Part shown: positions 14,493 to 20,902 of the stretch, piece after piece
Layout of the letters: each line of letters begins with the position of its first letter
Position numbering within the stretch: the stretch's first letter is position 1
Origin: an uncultured Eubacteriales bacterium
GTDB lineage: Bacteria > Bacillota > Clostridia > Oscillospirales > Oscillospiraceae
Length of the DNA stretch: 20,902 nucleotides
Direction: 5' to 3'
Assembly: GCA_900550615.1 (NCBI GenBank)
Contig: URSX01000021.1
Coordinates: forward strand, 1-20,902
Made by a program: the position numbers and the translations under genes
Notes under the pieces: model-generated
The model's database searches: none
Seen by the model: only the letters and a program-made list of their open reading frames with translations
What the model was told of the DNA's origin: nothing

Positions 14493-15017
14493 TTAAAACA
14501 GCCACCGCACCGTCCACGCCGCTGCCAGAAAGCCCGTGACATCCGCCGCCAAGGCGGCGGGGATCGTGTGCCGGGTGCGGCGAATTCCCGCCGCGCCGTA
14601 ATATACGGCGATGGTATAAAAGGTGGTCTCGGTGCTTCCCAGCATCACCGCCGCCGTGCGGCCGATGGTGCTGTCCGGGCCGTAGGTCTGCATGATCTCG
14701 CTGCCTACGGCAAGGGCTCCGCTGCCGCTGACCGGGCGGATCAGCAGCAGGCTCACGGTTTCCGGAGGAATCCCGATCCGGGTGAGTACCGGCGTCAGCG
14801 CCTGGGTCAGCAGAGTCAGGGCACCGCTGGCCCGGAGCATATACACCGCCGTCAGCAGGGCCACCAGAGGCGGCAGGATGCGCAGAATGACCGACAGGCC
14901 TTCGCCTGCGCCGGTGGTCAGGGCGGAGAACACATCCACCCGGCGGCCCAGGGCGTACAGGGCCGCACCCGCCAGTAGCAGCGGGATCAGATAATCGCTG
15001 ATACGGGCAAGAGCCAT
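14493..15017 (-). CDS. spmB: Spore maturation protein B
   Basis: A membrane protein acting with SpmA in spore core dehydration and heat resistance in Bacillus. The 174 residues (178 in Bacillus) show several hydrophobic helices and the family motifs LLIRPVSGSGALAV (91-104) and LGSTETTFYTIAVYYG (126-141). It belongs to the nucleoside-recognition/Gate fold. The frame is open to 15089, but the ATG at 15017 matches the family start and overlaps the spmA stop as TGATG. The ribosome site is weak, so translational coupling to spmA is likely. Confidence 0.93.
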   Translation of the reverse strand: MALARISDYLIPLLLAGAALYALGRRVDVFSALTTGAGEGLSVILRILPPLVALLTAVYMLRASGALTLLTQALTPVLTRIGIPPETVSLLLIRPVSGSGALAVGSEIMQTYGPDSTIGRTAAVMLGSTETTFYTIAVYYGAAGIRRTRHTIPAALAADVTGFLAAAWTVRWLF

Positions 15018-15592
15018 CACCGCACCACCCGTTCCAGGAGCCGGGCTGCCAGGAGCCCCACGGATACCGACAGCACCGAGCTGATCCACACCGCCGGGAG
15101 AATGTCAAAGGGCGCTGCCGCCCCGCAGCCGGATCGCACGGCGGCCACGGTGGTGGGCAGCAGCTGCACGGAGGCGGTGTTCAGCACCACCAGGCGGCAC
15201 AGCTCGTTGCTGGCGCGGCCCTGAGCGCCCAGAGCCATGCGGCGGGCGGCCCGGATGCCCAGAGGCGTGGCGGCGTTGCCAAGCCCCAGGAGGTTGGCCG
15301 AGAGATTGCCGCTGACGGCGGCCATGGTCTCGGGATCCCGGCTGGCTCCCGGCAGCAGCCGCCTCAGCAGCGGGCGAAACAGGGCCGCCAGCTTCTTCTC
15401 CAGGCCGCACTGCTTCAGCAGCTCCATAAACCCCGACCACAGGCACAGCACCCCCGCCAGGGAAATACACAGCTCCACTGCTGCCTTGGCTCCCTCCAGG
15501 GCCGCGGCGGAAACCTCTGCCATATTTCCGCCTGTAATTCCGCATACGACCGACGCTGCGACCATAACCACCCAAACCACTGCCATTGCCAT
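15017..15592 (-). CDS. spmA: Spore maturation protein A
   Basis: Partner of SpmB in spore core dehydration; a polytopic membrane protein of the nucleoside-recognition/Gate fold. The 191 residues (196 in Bacillus) begin with a hydrophobic helix (about 2-19) and contain the family signature SGNLSANLLGLGNAATPLG (94-112) and a helical pair around 150-185. The ATG at 15592 has GAGGTGA 6 nt upstream; a second ATG two codons later is less well placed. A candidate sigma-E promoter lies about 20 bp upstream, matching the known mother-cell expression of this operon. Confidence 0.94.
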   Translation of the reverse strand: MAMAVVWVVMVAASVVCGITGGNMAEVSAAALEGAKAAVELCISLAGVLCLWSGFMELLKQCGLEKKLAALFRPLLRRLLPGASRDPETMAAVSGNLSANLLGLGNAATPLGIRAARRMALGAQGRASNELCRLVVLNTASVQLLPTTVAAVRSGCGAAAPFDILPAVWISSVLSVSVGLLAARLLERVVR

Positions 15593-15610
15593 TGCACTTC
15601 ACCTCATAGG

Positions 15611-15638
15611 ACTATATGCACAAAATCAGCGAATGATA
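15611..15638 (-). promoter_or_regulatory. Candidate sigma-E promoter of spmAB
   Basis: On the minus strand TATCATT (15632-15638) and CATATAGT (15611-15618) are 13 bp apart, five of seven and six of eight matches to the sigma-E consensus. Spacing and distance to the start codon are suitable. Confidence 0.4.
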
Positions 15639-15671
15639 AGCACACATTTGGCCGAGTTTGTCAAATTTAGG

Positions 15672-15700
15672 TTGACTTTATAGCAACTCTGTGACATAAT
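15672..15700 (+). promoter_or_regulatory. Sigma-A promoter of the abrB-like gene
   Basis: TTGACT (15672-15677), a 17-bp spacer and CATAAT (15695-15700), 36 bp before the GTG start codon. A TTTGACAAA-type block on the opposite strand just upstream (around 15656-15665) may belong to a second, divergent promoter. Confidence 0.8.
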
Positions 15701-15735
15701 TAAGAAAAAAGAAAACTGGAGAGAGGTAAATATCT

Positions 15736-15993
15736 GTGAAATCTACCGGGATCGTAAGAAAGGTCGACGAGCTGGGCCGGATCGTGCTTCCCGCCGAGCT
15801 TCGCCGGACATTGAATATCGCGGAAAAGGATCCTTTGGAAATCTATGTGGACGGGTCCTGTGTCATTCTGCAAAAATTTGAGGAGAGGTGCGTTTCCTGT
15901 GAGAGCACAGAGTGCGTGCAAGCATTCATGGGAAAGAATATCTGTCCCAAGTGTCTGGCGCAGCTGAAGAAAGCCAGGCTGAAGGAAACATGA
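15736..15993 (+). CDS. AbrB-family transition-state regulator with C-terminal CxxC pair
   Basis: A small DNA-binding regulator. Residues 1-48 are almost the textbook AbrB swapped-hairpin domain (STGIVRKVDELGRIVLPAEL, then IAEKDPLEIYVDG). Unlike Bacillus AbrB, the C-terminal part has C52-x2-C55 and C70-x2-C73, a likely treble-clef or zinc-ribbon module, seen in other clostridial AbrB homologues. Total 85 residues. The start is GTG at 15736 with GAGAGG 9 nt upstream. It is monocistronic, with its own promoter and terminator. The neighbourhood (abrB facing rsmI and a trmN6-like gene) matches Bacillus, where abrB lies beside yabC and yabB. It probably controls stationary-phase or sporulation genes; targets are unknown. 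Confidence 0.92.
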   Translation: MKSTGIVRKVDELGRIVLPAELRRTLNIAEKDPLEIYVDGSCVILQKFEERCVSCESTECVQAFMGKNICPKCLAQLKKARLKET

Positions 15994-15994
15994 G

Positions 15995-16026
15995 AAAAGC
16001 AGAGGAGTGGATCTCCTCTGCTTTTT
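15995..16026. terminator. Bidirectional terminator between abrB-like gene and rsmI
   Basis: A 10-bp perfect stem (15998-16007 with 16013-16022, 5-nt loop) with AAAA before and TTTTT after, placed between the convergent stop codons. Confidence 0.92.
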
Positions 16027-16039
16027 GCAGATTCATGGG

Positions 16040-16870
16040 CTATTGCGCCTTTACAGCGGCGGCATAGAGCTCGTTTTTGTTCAGATTTGTTTCCCCGGCC
16101 ACGGTGCGGACGGCATCCTTCATTTTTACACCCGATTCCCGCAGGTGCAGCACCCGGCGCACCCCTTCCTCCAGCGTCACCGCAGGCTCCTCAAGCGGCT
16201 GGGCCCCGGCCACCACCAGCACATATTCGCCCCGGGGCTCCTGCTGTTCATAGAGAGCCACCGCCTGAAAAAGCGTGGTGCGGAGGGTCTGCTCATGGAG
16301 CTTGGTCAGCTCCCGGCACAGGGCCACGGGCCGATCCCCCAGAATTTCCGCCATATCCGAGAGGGTGGCGCGGAGCTTGTGGGGCGCCTCATGGAACACC
16401 ATGGTTCGCTCCTCACTTTTAAGCTTCAGCAGCGCCGCCCGGCGCTCTTTTTTATTGGCGGAAAGGAACCCCTCAAAGGTGAAGCGACCTGTAGGCAGAC
16501 CCGACACGGCCAGGGCGCAGATGGCCGCACAGCAGCCGGGGATGGCCTCCACGGTGATACCGCTCTCGCCGCACAGGCGCACCAGATCCTCCCCGGGATC
16601 GCTGATGGCCGGGGTGCCGGCATCGGTCACCAGGGCGCAGTTTTCCCCCGCCAGCAGACGGCGCAGGATGGCCTGGCCCGCCGAGGCGCGGTTGTGCTCG
16701 TGATAGCTCACCAGAGGTTTTTTGATGTCGAAATGGTTCAGCAGCTTTACGGATACCCGGGTGTCCTCGGCGGCGATGAAGTCCGCTTTCTCCAGTGTAT
16801 CCACGGCCCGGGGCGAAAAATCCCCCAGGTTTCCGATGGGCGTTGCCACCAGGTATAAAATTCCGGCCAT
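16040..16870 (-). CDS. rsmI: 16S rRNA (cytidine(1402)-2'-O)-methyltransferase
   Basis: Methylates the 2'-OH of C1402 in the decoding centre of 16S rRNA using SAM. The 276-residue protein has the tetrapyrrole-methylase fold signatures LYLVATPIGNLGD (5-17), AAEDTR (33-38), SYHEHN (55-60) and VTDAGTPAISDPG (81-93), and a C-terminal extension ending in a small helical domain (VKMKDAVRTVAGETNLNKNELY). The ATG at 16870 lies 2 nt after the stop of the upstream methyltransferase gene, and its AAGGAG is inside the end of that gene, so the two are cotranslated. Confidence 0.96.
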   Translation of the reverse strand: MAGILYLVATPIGNLGDFSPRAVDTLEKADFIAAEDTRVSVKLLNHFDIKKPLVSYHEHNRASAGQAILRRLLAGENCALVTDAGTPAISDPGEDLVRLCGESGITVEAIPGCCAAICALAVSGLPTGRFTFEGFLSANKKERRAALLKLKSEERTMVFHEAPHKLRATLSDMAEILGDRPVALCRELTKLHEQTLRTTLFQAVALYEQQEPRGEYVLVVAGAQPLEEPAVTLEEGVRRVLHLRESGVKMKDAVRTVAGETNLNKNELYAAAVKAQ

Positions 16871-16872
16871 TT

Positions 16873-17601
16873 TTATGACTCCTTATCCCGAAAATAGATC
16901 CGCGCCAGCTCCGGCGTTTCTCTGCCGTCCCCGTCCCGCAGCAGCAGCGGCGGCAGCAGGGAGAGACCCGGCTTTCCACCCTTCCGGGCCTCCAGCAGCA
17001 GGAGCTTGGGGGCGCTTTGGGCGGTGTTTTGCACCAGGCGCAGCCGCTTGGGCTCCAGAGAACAGCTTTGCAGGCAGGCGAAAAGCTCCGGCATCCGCTC
17101 CGTCCGGAACACCAGGCAAAGACTGCCGCCATGGCGCAGCAGCCACCCGGCGGCGGCGCACAGCTGAGGCAGGGTACACGCCGCGTCCGAGCGGGCCATG
17201 CTCCGGCTTTCTGCCCGGGCCACGGCACCCCGATGGATGTCGAAATACGGCGGGTTGCTCACCACCAGATCAAAGCTGCCTGCCGGGGGCAGTTGGGCGG
17301 GCTCCCGCAAGTCTGCCAGAAGGTTGGTGACCCGGCCGGACAGGCCGTTCAGCGCCGCATTTTCCTCCGCCAGGGCTACCGCCGGGGGCTGGAGCTCCAC
17401 ATTGGTCACATGCAGGTTCGGCTCCCGGGCCAGAAGCAGCAGGCCCAAAAGCCCCGTGCCGGCCCCCAGGTCGCACACCCGCTCTCCCCGCCGCAGCCGT
17501 GGAAAGCTCCCCAGGAGGAATGAATCTGTCCCCGGCTGGAACAGGCCGTCGTCAAAGAAAAAGCGGAAACCGTCAGGCCAGAGCTGATCCTGTTTTATCA
17601 C
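16873..17601 (-). CDS. tRNA1(Val) (adenine(37)-N6)-methyltransferase-like protein (YabB/TrmN6 family)
   Basis: A SAM-dependent N6-adenine methyltransferase, probably acting on a tRNA. The 242-residue protein contains DLGAGTGLLG (motif I, 44-53) and the catalytic NPPY (116-119), with the family opening QDQLWPDGFRFFFDDGLFQPGTD-like region at 4-26. Two in-frame GTG codons compete for the start, at 17610 and 17601. I chose 17601 because AAGGGG lies 8 nt upstream of it and almost touches the other. Gene order with rsmI and abrB matches Bacillus yabB-yazA-yabC-abrB, except that the small GIY-YIG gene yazA is missing. Confidence 0.9.
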   Translation of the reverse strand: MIKQDQLWPDGFRFFFDDGLFQPGTDSFLLGSFPRLRRGERVCDLGAGTGLLGLLLLAREPNLHVTNVELQPPAVALAEENAALNGLSGRVTNLLADLREPAQLPPAGSFDLVVSNPPYFDIHRGAVARAESRSMARSDAACTLPQLCAAAGWLLRHGGSLCLVFRTERMPELFACLQSCSLEPKRLRLVQNTAQSAPKLLLLEARKGGKPGLSLLPPLLLRDGDGRETPELARIYFRDKES

Positions 17602-17630
17602 GGTGGTCACCCCTTTCGCTTGTCTTTTTC

Positions 17631-17659
17631 ATTATAGTATAAAAACCGCCCAAGGGCAA
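17631..17659 (-). promoter_or_regulatory. Sigma-A promoter of the trmN6-like/rsmI operon
   Basis: On the minus strand TTGCCC (17654-17659), a 17-bp spacer and a perfect TATAAT (17631-17636), 30 bp upstream of the chosen start codon. Confidence 0.75.
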
Positions 17660-17714
17660 TGCCCCGGGGCTGGCCGCAGATCTTTTGACAGAAAAATCGA
17701 AGGCTTTTCGATAG

Positions 17715-17747
17715 TAAAAAAGCACCGCAGGGCAAAGCCCTGCGGTG
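17715..17747 (-). terminator. Terminator of the ferredoxin gene
   Basis: CACCGCAGGGC (17723-17733) and GCCCTGCGGTG (17737-17747) form a perfect 11-bp stem with a 3-nt loop, followed on the minus strand by six T (17716-17721). Confidence 0.92.
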
Positions 17748-17770
17748 TCTGTCTTGCTACTATGCAAAAA

Positions 17771-17944
17771 TTAGTCAGCGGGGCTGATAGCGCCGTTGGG
17801 GCAAGTATCGCTGCAGGAACCGCAGTCCAGGCAAGCGTTTGCATCGATCACATAGGTAGCATCGCCCTGGGAAATAGCACCCACGGGGCAAGCATCTGCA
17901 CAAGCGCCGCAGCTGACGCAGGCAGAACCGATCTGATAAGCCAT
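17771..17944 (-). CDS. 2[4Fe-4S] ferredoxin, clostridial type
   Basis: A low-potential electron carrier for anaerobic metabolism (pyruvate oxidation, hydrogenases and similar partners). The 57-residue protein has two CxxCxxCxxxCP cluster motifs: C9, C12, C15, C19 and C38, C41, C44, C48. Its length and start MAYQIGSACVSCGAC match classical clostridial ferredoxins. The frame is open to 18064, but the ATG at 17944 has GGAGGTG 5-6 nt upstream and is the family start. Own promoter and terminator make it monocistronic. Confidence 0.96.
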   Translation of the reverse strand: MAYQIGSACVSCGACADACPVGAISQGDATYVIDANACLDCGSCSDTCPNGAISPAD

Positions 17945-17974
17945 AAGAGCACCTCCATTAAGATTTGTACCCCC

Positions 17975-18002
17975 ATTGTAACACAAGAAATTCAAAAAGC
18001 AA
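17975..18002 (-). promoter_or_regulatory. Promoter of the ferredoxin gene
   Basis: On the minus strand TTGCTT (17997-18002), a 16-bp spacer and TACAAT (17975-17980), about 30 bp before the start codon. Confidence 0.6.
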
Positions 18003-18080
18003 GTATAATCTATAGGGAAAAGTTTCATTTTGGCAAAAGAAAACAAATAAACACACCTGTTCACAGATTGTTTTCAGAAA

Positions 18081-18097
18081 AGTCAAAGAAAGTCAAA
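18081..18097 (+). promoter_or_regulatory. CtsR operator box 1
   Basis: AGTCAAAGAAAGTCAAA is a full match to the known CtsR heptad direct repeat (RGTCAAA-NAN-RGTCAAA). It lies just upstream of the ctsR -35 element. Confidence 0.9.
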
Positions 18098-18106
18098 GAT
18101 TGCCTA

Positions 18107-18134
18107 TTGACTTCGTTGGCTTTCGTGGTATACT
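18107..18134 (+). promoter_or_regulatory. Sigma-A promoter of the ctsR operon
   Basis: TTGACT (18107-18112), a 16-bp spacer and TATACT (18129-18134), bracketed by the two CtsR boxes. Confidence 0.8.
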
Positions 18135-18142
18135 GTAGTCAA

Positions 18143-18159
18143 GGTCAAGAAAGGTCAAA
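18143..18159 (+). promoter_or_regulatory. CtsR operator box 2
   Basis: GGTCAAGAAAGGTCAAA matches the CtsR heptad repeat with one change in the first half-site. It sits at or just after the predicted transcription start, where binding would block initiation. An extra overlapping half-site, AGTCAAG, starts at 18137. Confidence 0.88.
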
Positions 18160-18181
18160 CAAGAAACGGAGGAGAACAGGA

Positions 18182-18631
18182 ATGGGTATTTCAGATATGA
18201 TCGCGGGATTCATTCAGGAGGCATTGGACGAGGCCAACGGCGTGCTGGAGCTGCAGCGCAGCGACCTGGCGCAGCGGTTCGGCTGCGTGCCCAGCCAGAT
18301 CAACTATGTGATGTCCACCCGCTTCTCCCCGGAGCACGGCTACATCGTGGAGAGCCGCCGGGGCGGCGGCGGATACATCCGCATCACGCGGGTGCACATG
18401 GACCGGCAGACGCTGCTGATGCATGTGATCAATTCCGTGGGCGATGAGCTGGACGGACACAGCGCCCGGGCTATCCTGGGCAACCTGGCCCAGTCCGAGG
18501 CCATCGACCATATGGCCGCCCAGGCGGCCCTGTGGGCCCTGTCCGACAGCGCCCTGCGCACCGTTCCCAAGGAGCGGCGGGACGCCCTGCGGGCGGATAT
18601 TTTGAAACAAATTCTCATCCATCTGGTTTGA
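18182..18631 (+). CDS. ctsR: Transcriptional repressor CtsR
   Basis: Heat-shock repressor of clp genes; binds the heptad repeats seen just upstream, so it represses its own operon. The 149-residue protein (about 154 in Bacillus) has an N-terminal winged helix (about 1-70) with recognition segment CVPSQINYVMSTRF (35-48) and the glycine-rich wing RGGGGYIRI; this tetraglycine loop (61-64) is the known heat-sensing element of CtsR. The C-terminal helical domain follows. The ATG at 18182 has GGAGGAG 7 nt upstream. The much longer open frame upstream in the same phase covers operator DNA and is not real. Confidence 0.96.
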   Translation: MGISDMIAGFIQEALDEANGVLELQRSDLAQRFGCVPSQINYVMSTRFSPEHGYIVESRRGGGGYIRITRVHMDRQTLLMHVINSVGDELDGHSARAILGNLAQSEAIDHMAAQAALWALSDSALRTVPKERRDALRADILKQILIHLV

Positions 18632-18654
18632 ATGGAAGTAAGGAGGAACATATT

Positions 18655-19101
18655 ATGAAGTGTGAACATTGCGGAAAGAACGAGGCCACTTTTTTCTATA
18701 GGAGCAGCGTAAACGGTCATGTGACCCAGGTGCATCTGTGCCAGGACTGTGCCCAGGCCATGGGCTACACCAATTCCCTGCGGCGCAGCATGCGGCCCAT
18801 GAGCCTGTTTGGCGATGACTTCTTCAGCCGTCCGTTTTCCCTGCTGGAGCCGTTTATGGACAGCTTCGGCTCCCGGATGCTGACGGAGTTTCCGGAGCCG
18901 GGCCAGCCGGAGGTGCTTGAGCAGCCCGTCCGGCAGGAGAAATCTGCCGGATTGGTAGACAAGGCCCAGCAGGAGGCCCTGCGCTATGAGTGCAAGCGCA
19001 ATTCCCTGCAGGAGCGGCTGAAGGCCGCCGTAGAAAGCGAAAATTACGAGGAAGCCGCCCGCCTGCGGGACGAGCTTCGCGCCCTGCCCTCGCAGCAGTG
19101 A
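18655..19101 (+). CDS. mcsA: McsA-like zinc/UVR-domain protein
   Basis: Second gene of the ctsR-clpC operon. In Bacillus, McsA activates the arginine kinase McsB and thus targets CtsR and other proteins to ClpCP. The 148-residue protein has CxxC pairs at C3/C6 and C29/C32, likely one zinc site, and a C-terminal UVR motif (about 125-143, LKAAVESENYEEAARLRDEL). It is shorter than Bacillus McsA (~185 residues, four CxxC) and lacks the second pair of zinc motifs. The ATG at 18655 has AAGGAGG 8 nt upstream, 23 nt after ctsR. The usual next gene, mcsB, is absent. Confidence 0.9.
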   Translation: MKCEHCGKNEATFFYRSSVNGHVTQVHLCQDCAQAMGYTNSLRRSMRPMSLFGDDFFSRPFSLLEPFMDSFGSRMLTEFPEPGQPEVLEQPVRQEKSAGLVDKAQQEALRYECKRNSLQERLKAAVESENYEEAARLRDELRALPSQQ

Positions 19102-19148
19102 GGGCGGCGGCCACAGAAAAATAACGACAACGAGAGGATGTGTTTTAT

Positions 19149-20902
19149 ATGACTCATGAGAATCAATTTACCCCCCGCGCGGAGGAAGCCCTGCGCCTGG
19201 CCCAGGAGGCCGCGGAGGAAATGGGCCACGGCTATGTGGGCTGTGAACATATTTTGCTGGGCCTGATGCGGGAAGAGGACGGCATCGCCCACCGGGTCAT
19301 GCAGGAGTACGGCATGACCGAGGACATGATCTGCACCGTGCTGGAGCGCAGCGTGGGCAGAGGGCTGTCCGGCGCGGCACCCTCCCAGGGCCTTACCCCC
19401 CGGGCCAAGAGTGCCGTGGAGCTGGCCGTGTCCGAGGCCGCCCGTATGGGCGCCGGTTACATCGGCACGGAGCACCTGCTCATGGGCCTGCTGCGGGAAG
19501 GCAGCAACATGGCCATCCGGGTGCTGGACACCGTGGGCATCGACCCCAAGAAGATGTACAGCTCCGTGGTGCAGAAGATCAACGAGGGCCCCAGGGCCGC
19601 CGCCGGAAGCGTTCCCTCCCCCCATCGGGACGACGGCAAGAAGGGCAAGACCCTCTCCGAGTTCACCCGTGACCTGACCGAGGCCGCCCGCCAGGGCAAG
19701 CTGGATCCGGTCATCGGCCGTGAAAAGGAAATTCAGCGGGTCATCCAGATCCTCTCCCGCCGCACCAAGAACAACCCCGTTCTGATTGGTGAGCCCGGTG
19801 TGGGCAAGACGGCCATCGCCGAGGGCCTGGCCCAGCGCATCGCTGCGGCGGACGTGCCCGAGGAGCTGCTGGACAAGAAGGTTTTGTCCCTGGATCTGTC
19901 CGGCATGGTGGCCGGCACCAAGTACCGGGGCGAATTTGAGGAGCGCATCAAGAAGACCATCGACGAGGTGAAGAAGGACGGCAACGTCATCCTCTTCATC
20001 GACGAGCTGCACACCATCGTGGGTGCCGGCTCCGCCGAGGGCGCTGTAGATGCCGCCAACATCCTCAAGCCCGCCCTGTCCAGAGGCGAGATCCGCGTGG
20101 TGGGCGCCACCACCCTCAACGAGTACCGCAAGTACATTGAGAAGGACGCCGCCCTGGAGCGCCGGTTCCAGCCGGTGACTGTGGGCGAGCCTACCCCCGA
20201 GACGGCCATTGAGATCCTGAAGGGTCTGCGGGAGAAGTATGAGGCGCACCACAAGCTGACCATCACCGACGAGGCCATTGAGGCCGCCGTGCGGCTGTCC
20301 GTGCGGTATATCAATGACCGGTTCCTGCCCGACAAGGCCATCGACCTGATGGACGAGGCCGCCAGCCGGGTGCGTATGGACGCCGAATCCGCCTCCCCGG
20401 AGCTGAAGAGCCTGGAGGAGAAGCTGGCCGCCCTGCGCAAGGAGAAGGCAGAGGTCATCGCCAAGCAGGACTATGAAAAGGCCGCCCAGCTGCGGGACAT
20501 CGAGCAGAACTATGTCCAGCAGGTGGAGATTGAGCGGGAGCACTGGCGCAAGAACCTGGCCGTGAGCCGGGGCACCGTAGGCGAGGAGGACATCGCCAAG
20601 GTGGTGGCCGGCTGGACGGGCATTCCCGTCACCCGCCTTACCGAGGACGAAAGCCAGCGCATGCTGAAGCTGGAGGATACCCTCCATGCCCGCGTGGTAG
20701 GACAGGACGAGGCTGTCACCGCCGTGGCGAAGGCCATCCGCCGCAGCCGCGTGGGGCTGAAGGACCCCAAGCGTCCCATTGGCTCCTTCCTGTTCCTTGG
20801 GCCCACGGGCGTTGGCAAGACGGAGCTGTGCAAGACGCTGGCAGAGGCCATGTTCGGCGATGAAAACGCCATGATCCGCATCGACATGTCCGAGTATATG
20901 GA
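19149..20902 (+). CDS. clpC: ATP-dependent Clp protease ATP-binding subunit ClpC (3' end outside window)
   Basis: AAA+ unfoldase that feeds proteins to ClpP. The first 584 codons are present, with no stop before the window ends. Visible: two Clp N-domain repeats (about 1-145), Walker A1 GEPGVGKT (214-221), Walker B1 ILFIDE (281-286), a UVR-type middle segment (about 432-452, KQDYEKAAQLRD) and Walker A2 GPTGVGKT (551-558). The UVR middle domain with the short linker identifies ClpC rather than ClpB or ClpE. The ATG at 19149 has GAGAGGATG 8 nt upstream and follows mcsA by 47 bp, under the CtsR-controlled promoter. Confidence 0.97.
   Translation, partial: MTHENQFTPRAEEALRLAQEAAEEMGHGYVGCEHILLGLMREEDGIAHRVMQEYGMTEDMICTVLERSVGRGLSGAAPSQGLTPRAKSAVELAVSEAARMGAGYIGTEHLLMGLLREGSNMAIRVLDTVGIDPKKMYSSVVQKINEGPRAAAGSVPSPHRDDGKKGKTLSEFTRDLTEAARQGKLDPVIGREKEIQRVIQILSRRTKNNPVLIGEPGVGKTAIAEGLAQRIAAADVPEELLDKKVLSLDLSGMVAGTKYRGEFEERIKKTIDEVKKDGNVILFIDELHTIVGAGSAEGAVDAANILKPALSRGEIRVVGATTLNEYRKYIEKDAALERRFQPVTVGEPTPETAIEILKGLREKYEAHHKLTITDEAIEAAVRLSVRYINDRFLPDKAIDLMDEAASRVRMDAESASPELKSLEEKLAALRKEKAEVIAKQDYEKAAQLRDIEQNYVQQVEIEREHWRKNLAVSRGTVGEEDIAKVVAGWTGIPVTRLTEDESQRMLKLEDTLHARVVGQDEAVTAVAKAIRRSRVGLKDPKRPIGSFLFLGPTGVGKTELCKTLAEAMFGDENAMIRIDMSEYM

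Noticed and set aside
17603..18631. 342-codon frame leading into ctsR
   Set aside because: The part before 18182 covers the ferredoxin gene on the other strand, promoters and CtsR boxes; ctsR has its own ribosome site and family start at 18182.

Overview
The window is a dense, GC-rich stretch of chromosome from an endospore-forming, low-oxygen Firmicute. The sporulation genes (yqfC, yqfD, ylbJ, spmA, spmB, a SleL-like cortex hydrolase), a clostridial 2[4Fe-4S] ferredoxin, FeoB, an AbrB-type regulator and a CtsR/ClpC stress operon fit class Clostridia. The high GC and protein style suggest the Oscillospirales (Oscillibacter/Flavonifractor-like); that placement is inference. No tRNA, rRNA, CRISPR array, transposase or phage gene was seen. 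Almost everything is core genome.

Layout. (1) 1-5709, minus strand: a block running yqfC-yqfD-phoH-ybeY, then a 227-bp palindrome-rich gap, then metG and a small nitroreductase, closed by a hairpin terminator at 7-37. (2) 5710-5980: divergent intergenic region with a long stem-loop. (3) 5981-6883, plus: ylbJ, whose 3' end runs into a 12-bp tandem repeat. (4) 6953-8941, minus: feoB, converging on ylbJ. (5) 9069-10361, plus: LysM-LysM-GH18 spore cortex hydrolase. (6) 10429-10842, minus: an acidic unknown protein, sharing a bidirectional terminator with the hydrolase. (7) 11009-14016, plus: murI, a DUF1934 (YwiB-like) gene and argS. (8) 14069-14492: a short ribbon-helix-helix gene (minus), a perfect 12-bp inverted repeat between overlapping opposed promoters, and a structured non-coding stretch. 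(9) 14493-15592, minus: spmA-spmB. (10) 15736-15993, plus: abrB-family regulator. (11) 16040-17601, minus: trmN6-like methyltransferase and rsmI. (12) 17771-17944, minus: ferredoxin. (13) 18081-20902, plus: CtsR boxes, ctsR, mcsA and clpC, the last cut by the window end.

How the genes relate. Three themes recur: translation and RNA maturation (metG, argS, ybeY, phoH, rsmI, trmN6), sporulation (yqfC/D, ylbJ, spmAB, sleL-like, abrB-like) and proteostasis (ctsR-mcsA-clpC). YlbJ, SpmA, SpmB and the FeoB membrane part all belong to, or contain, the nucleoside-recognition/Gate membrane fold.

The points most worth a second look are: the RHH gene with its inverted-repeat operator, divergent promoters and adjacent switch-like RNA structures (14069-14492); a clpC operon with mcsA but no mcsB arginine kinase; a palindromic intergenic element at 2630-2735; and a nitroreductase whose best-placed start codon is ATA. 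I found no clear previously undescribed multi-gene system. The RHH/IR locus is the nearest thing to one.
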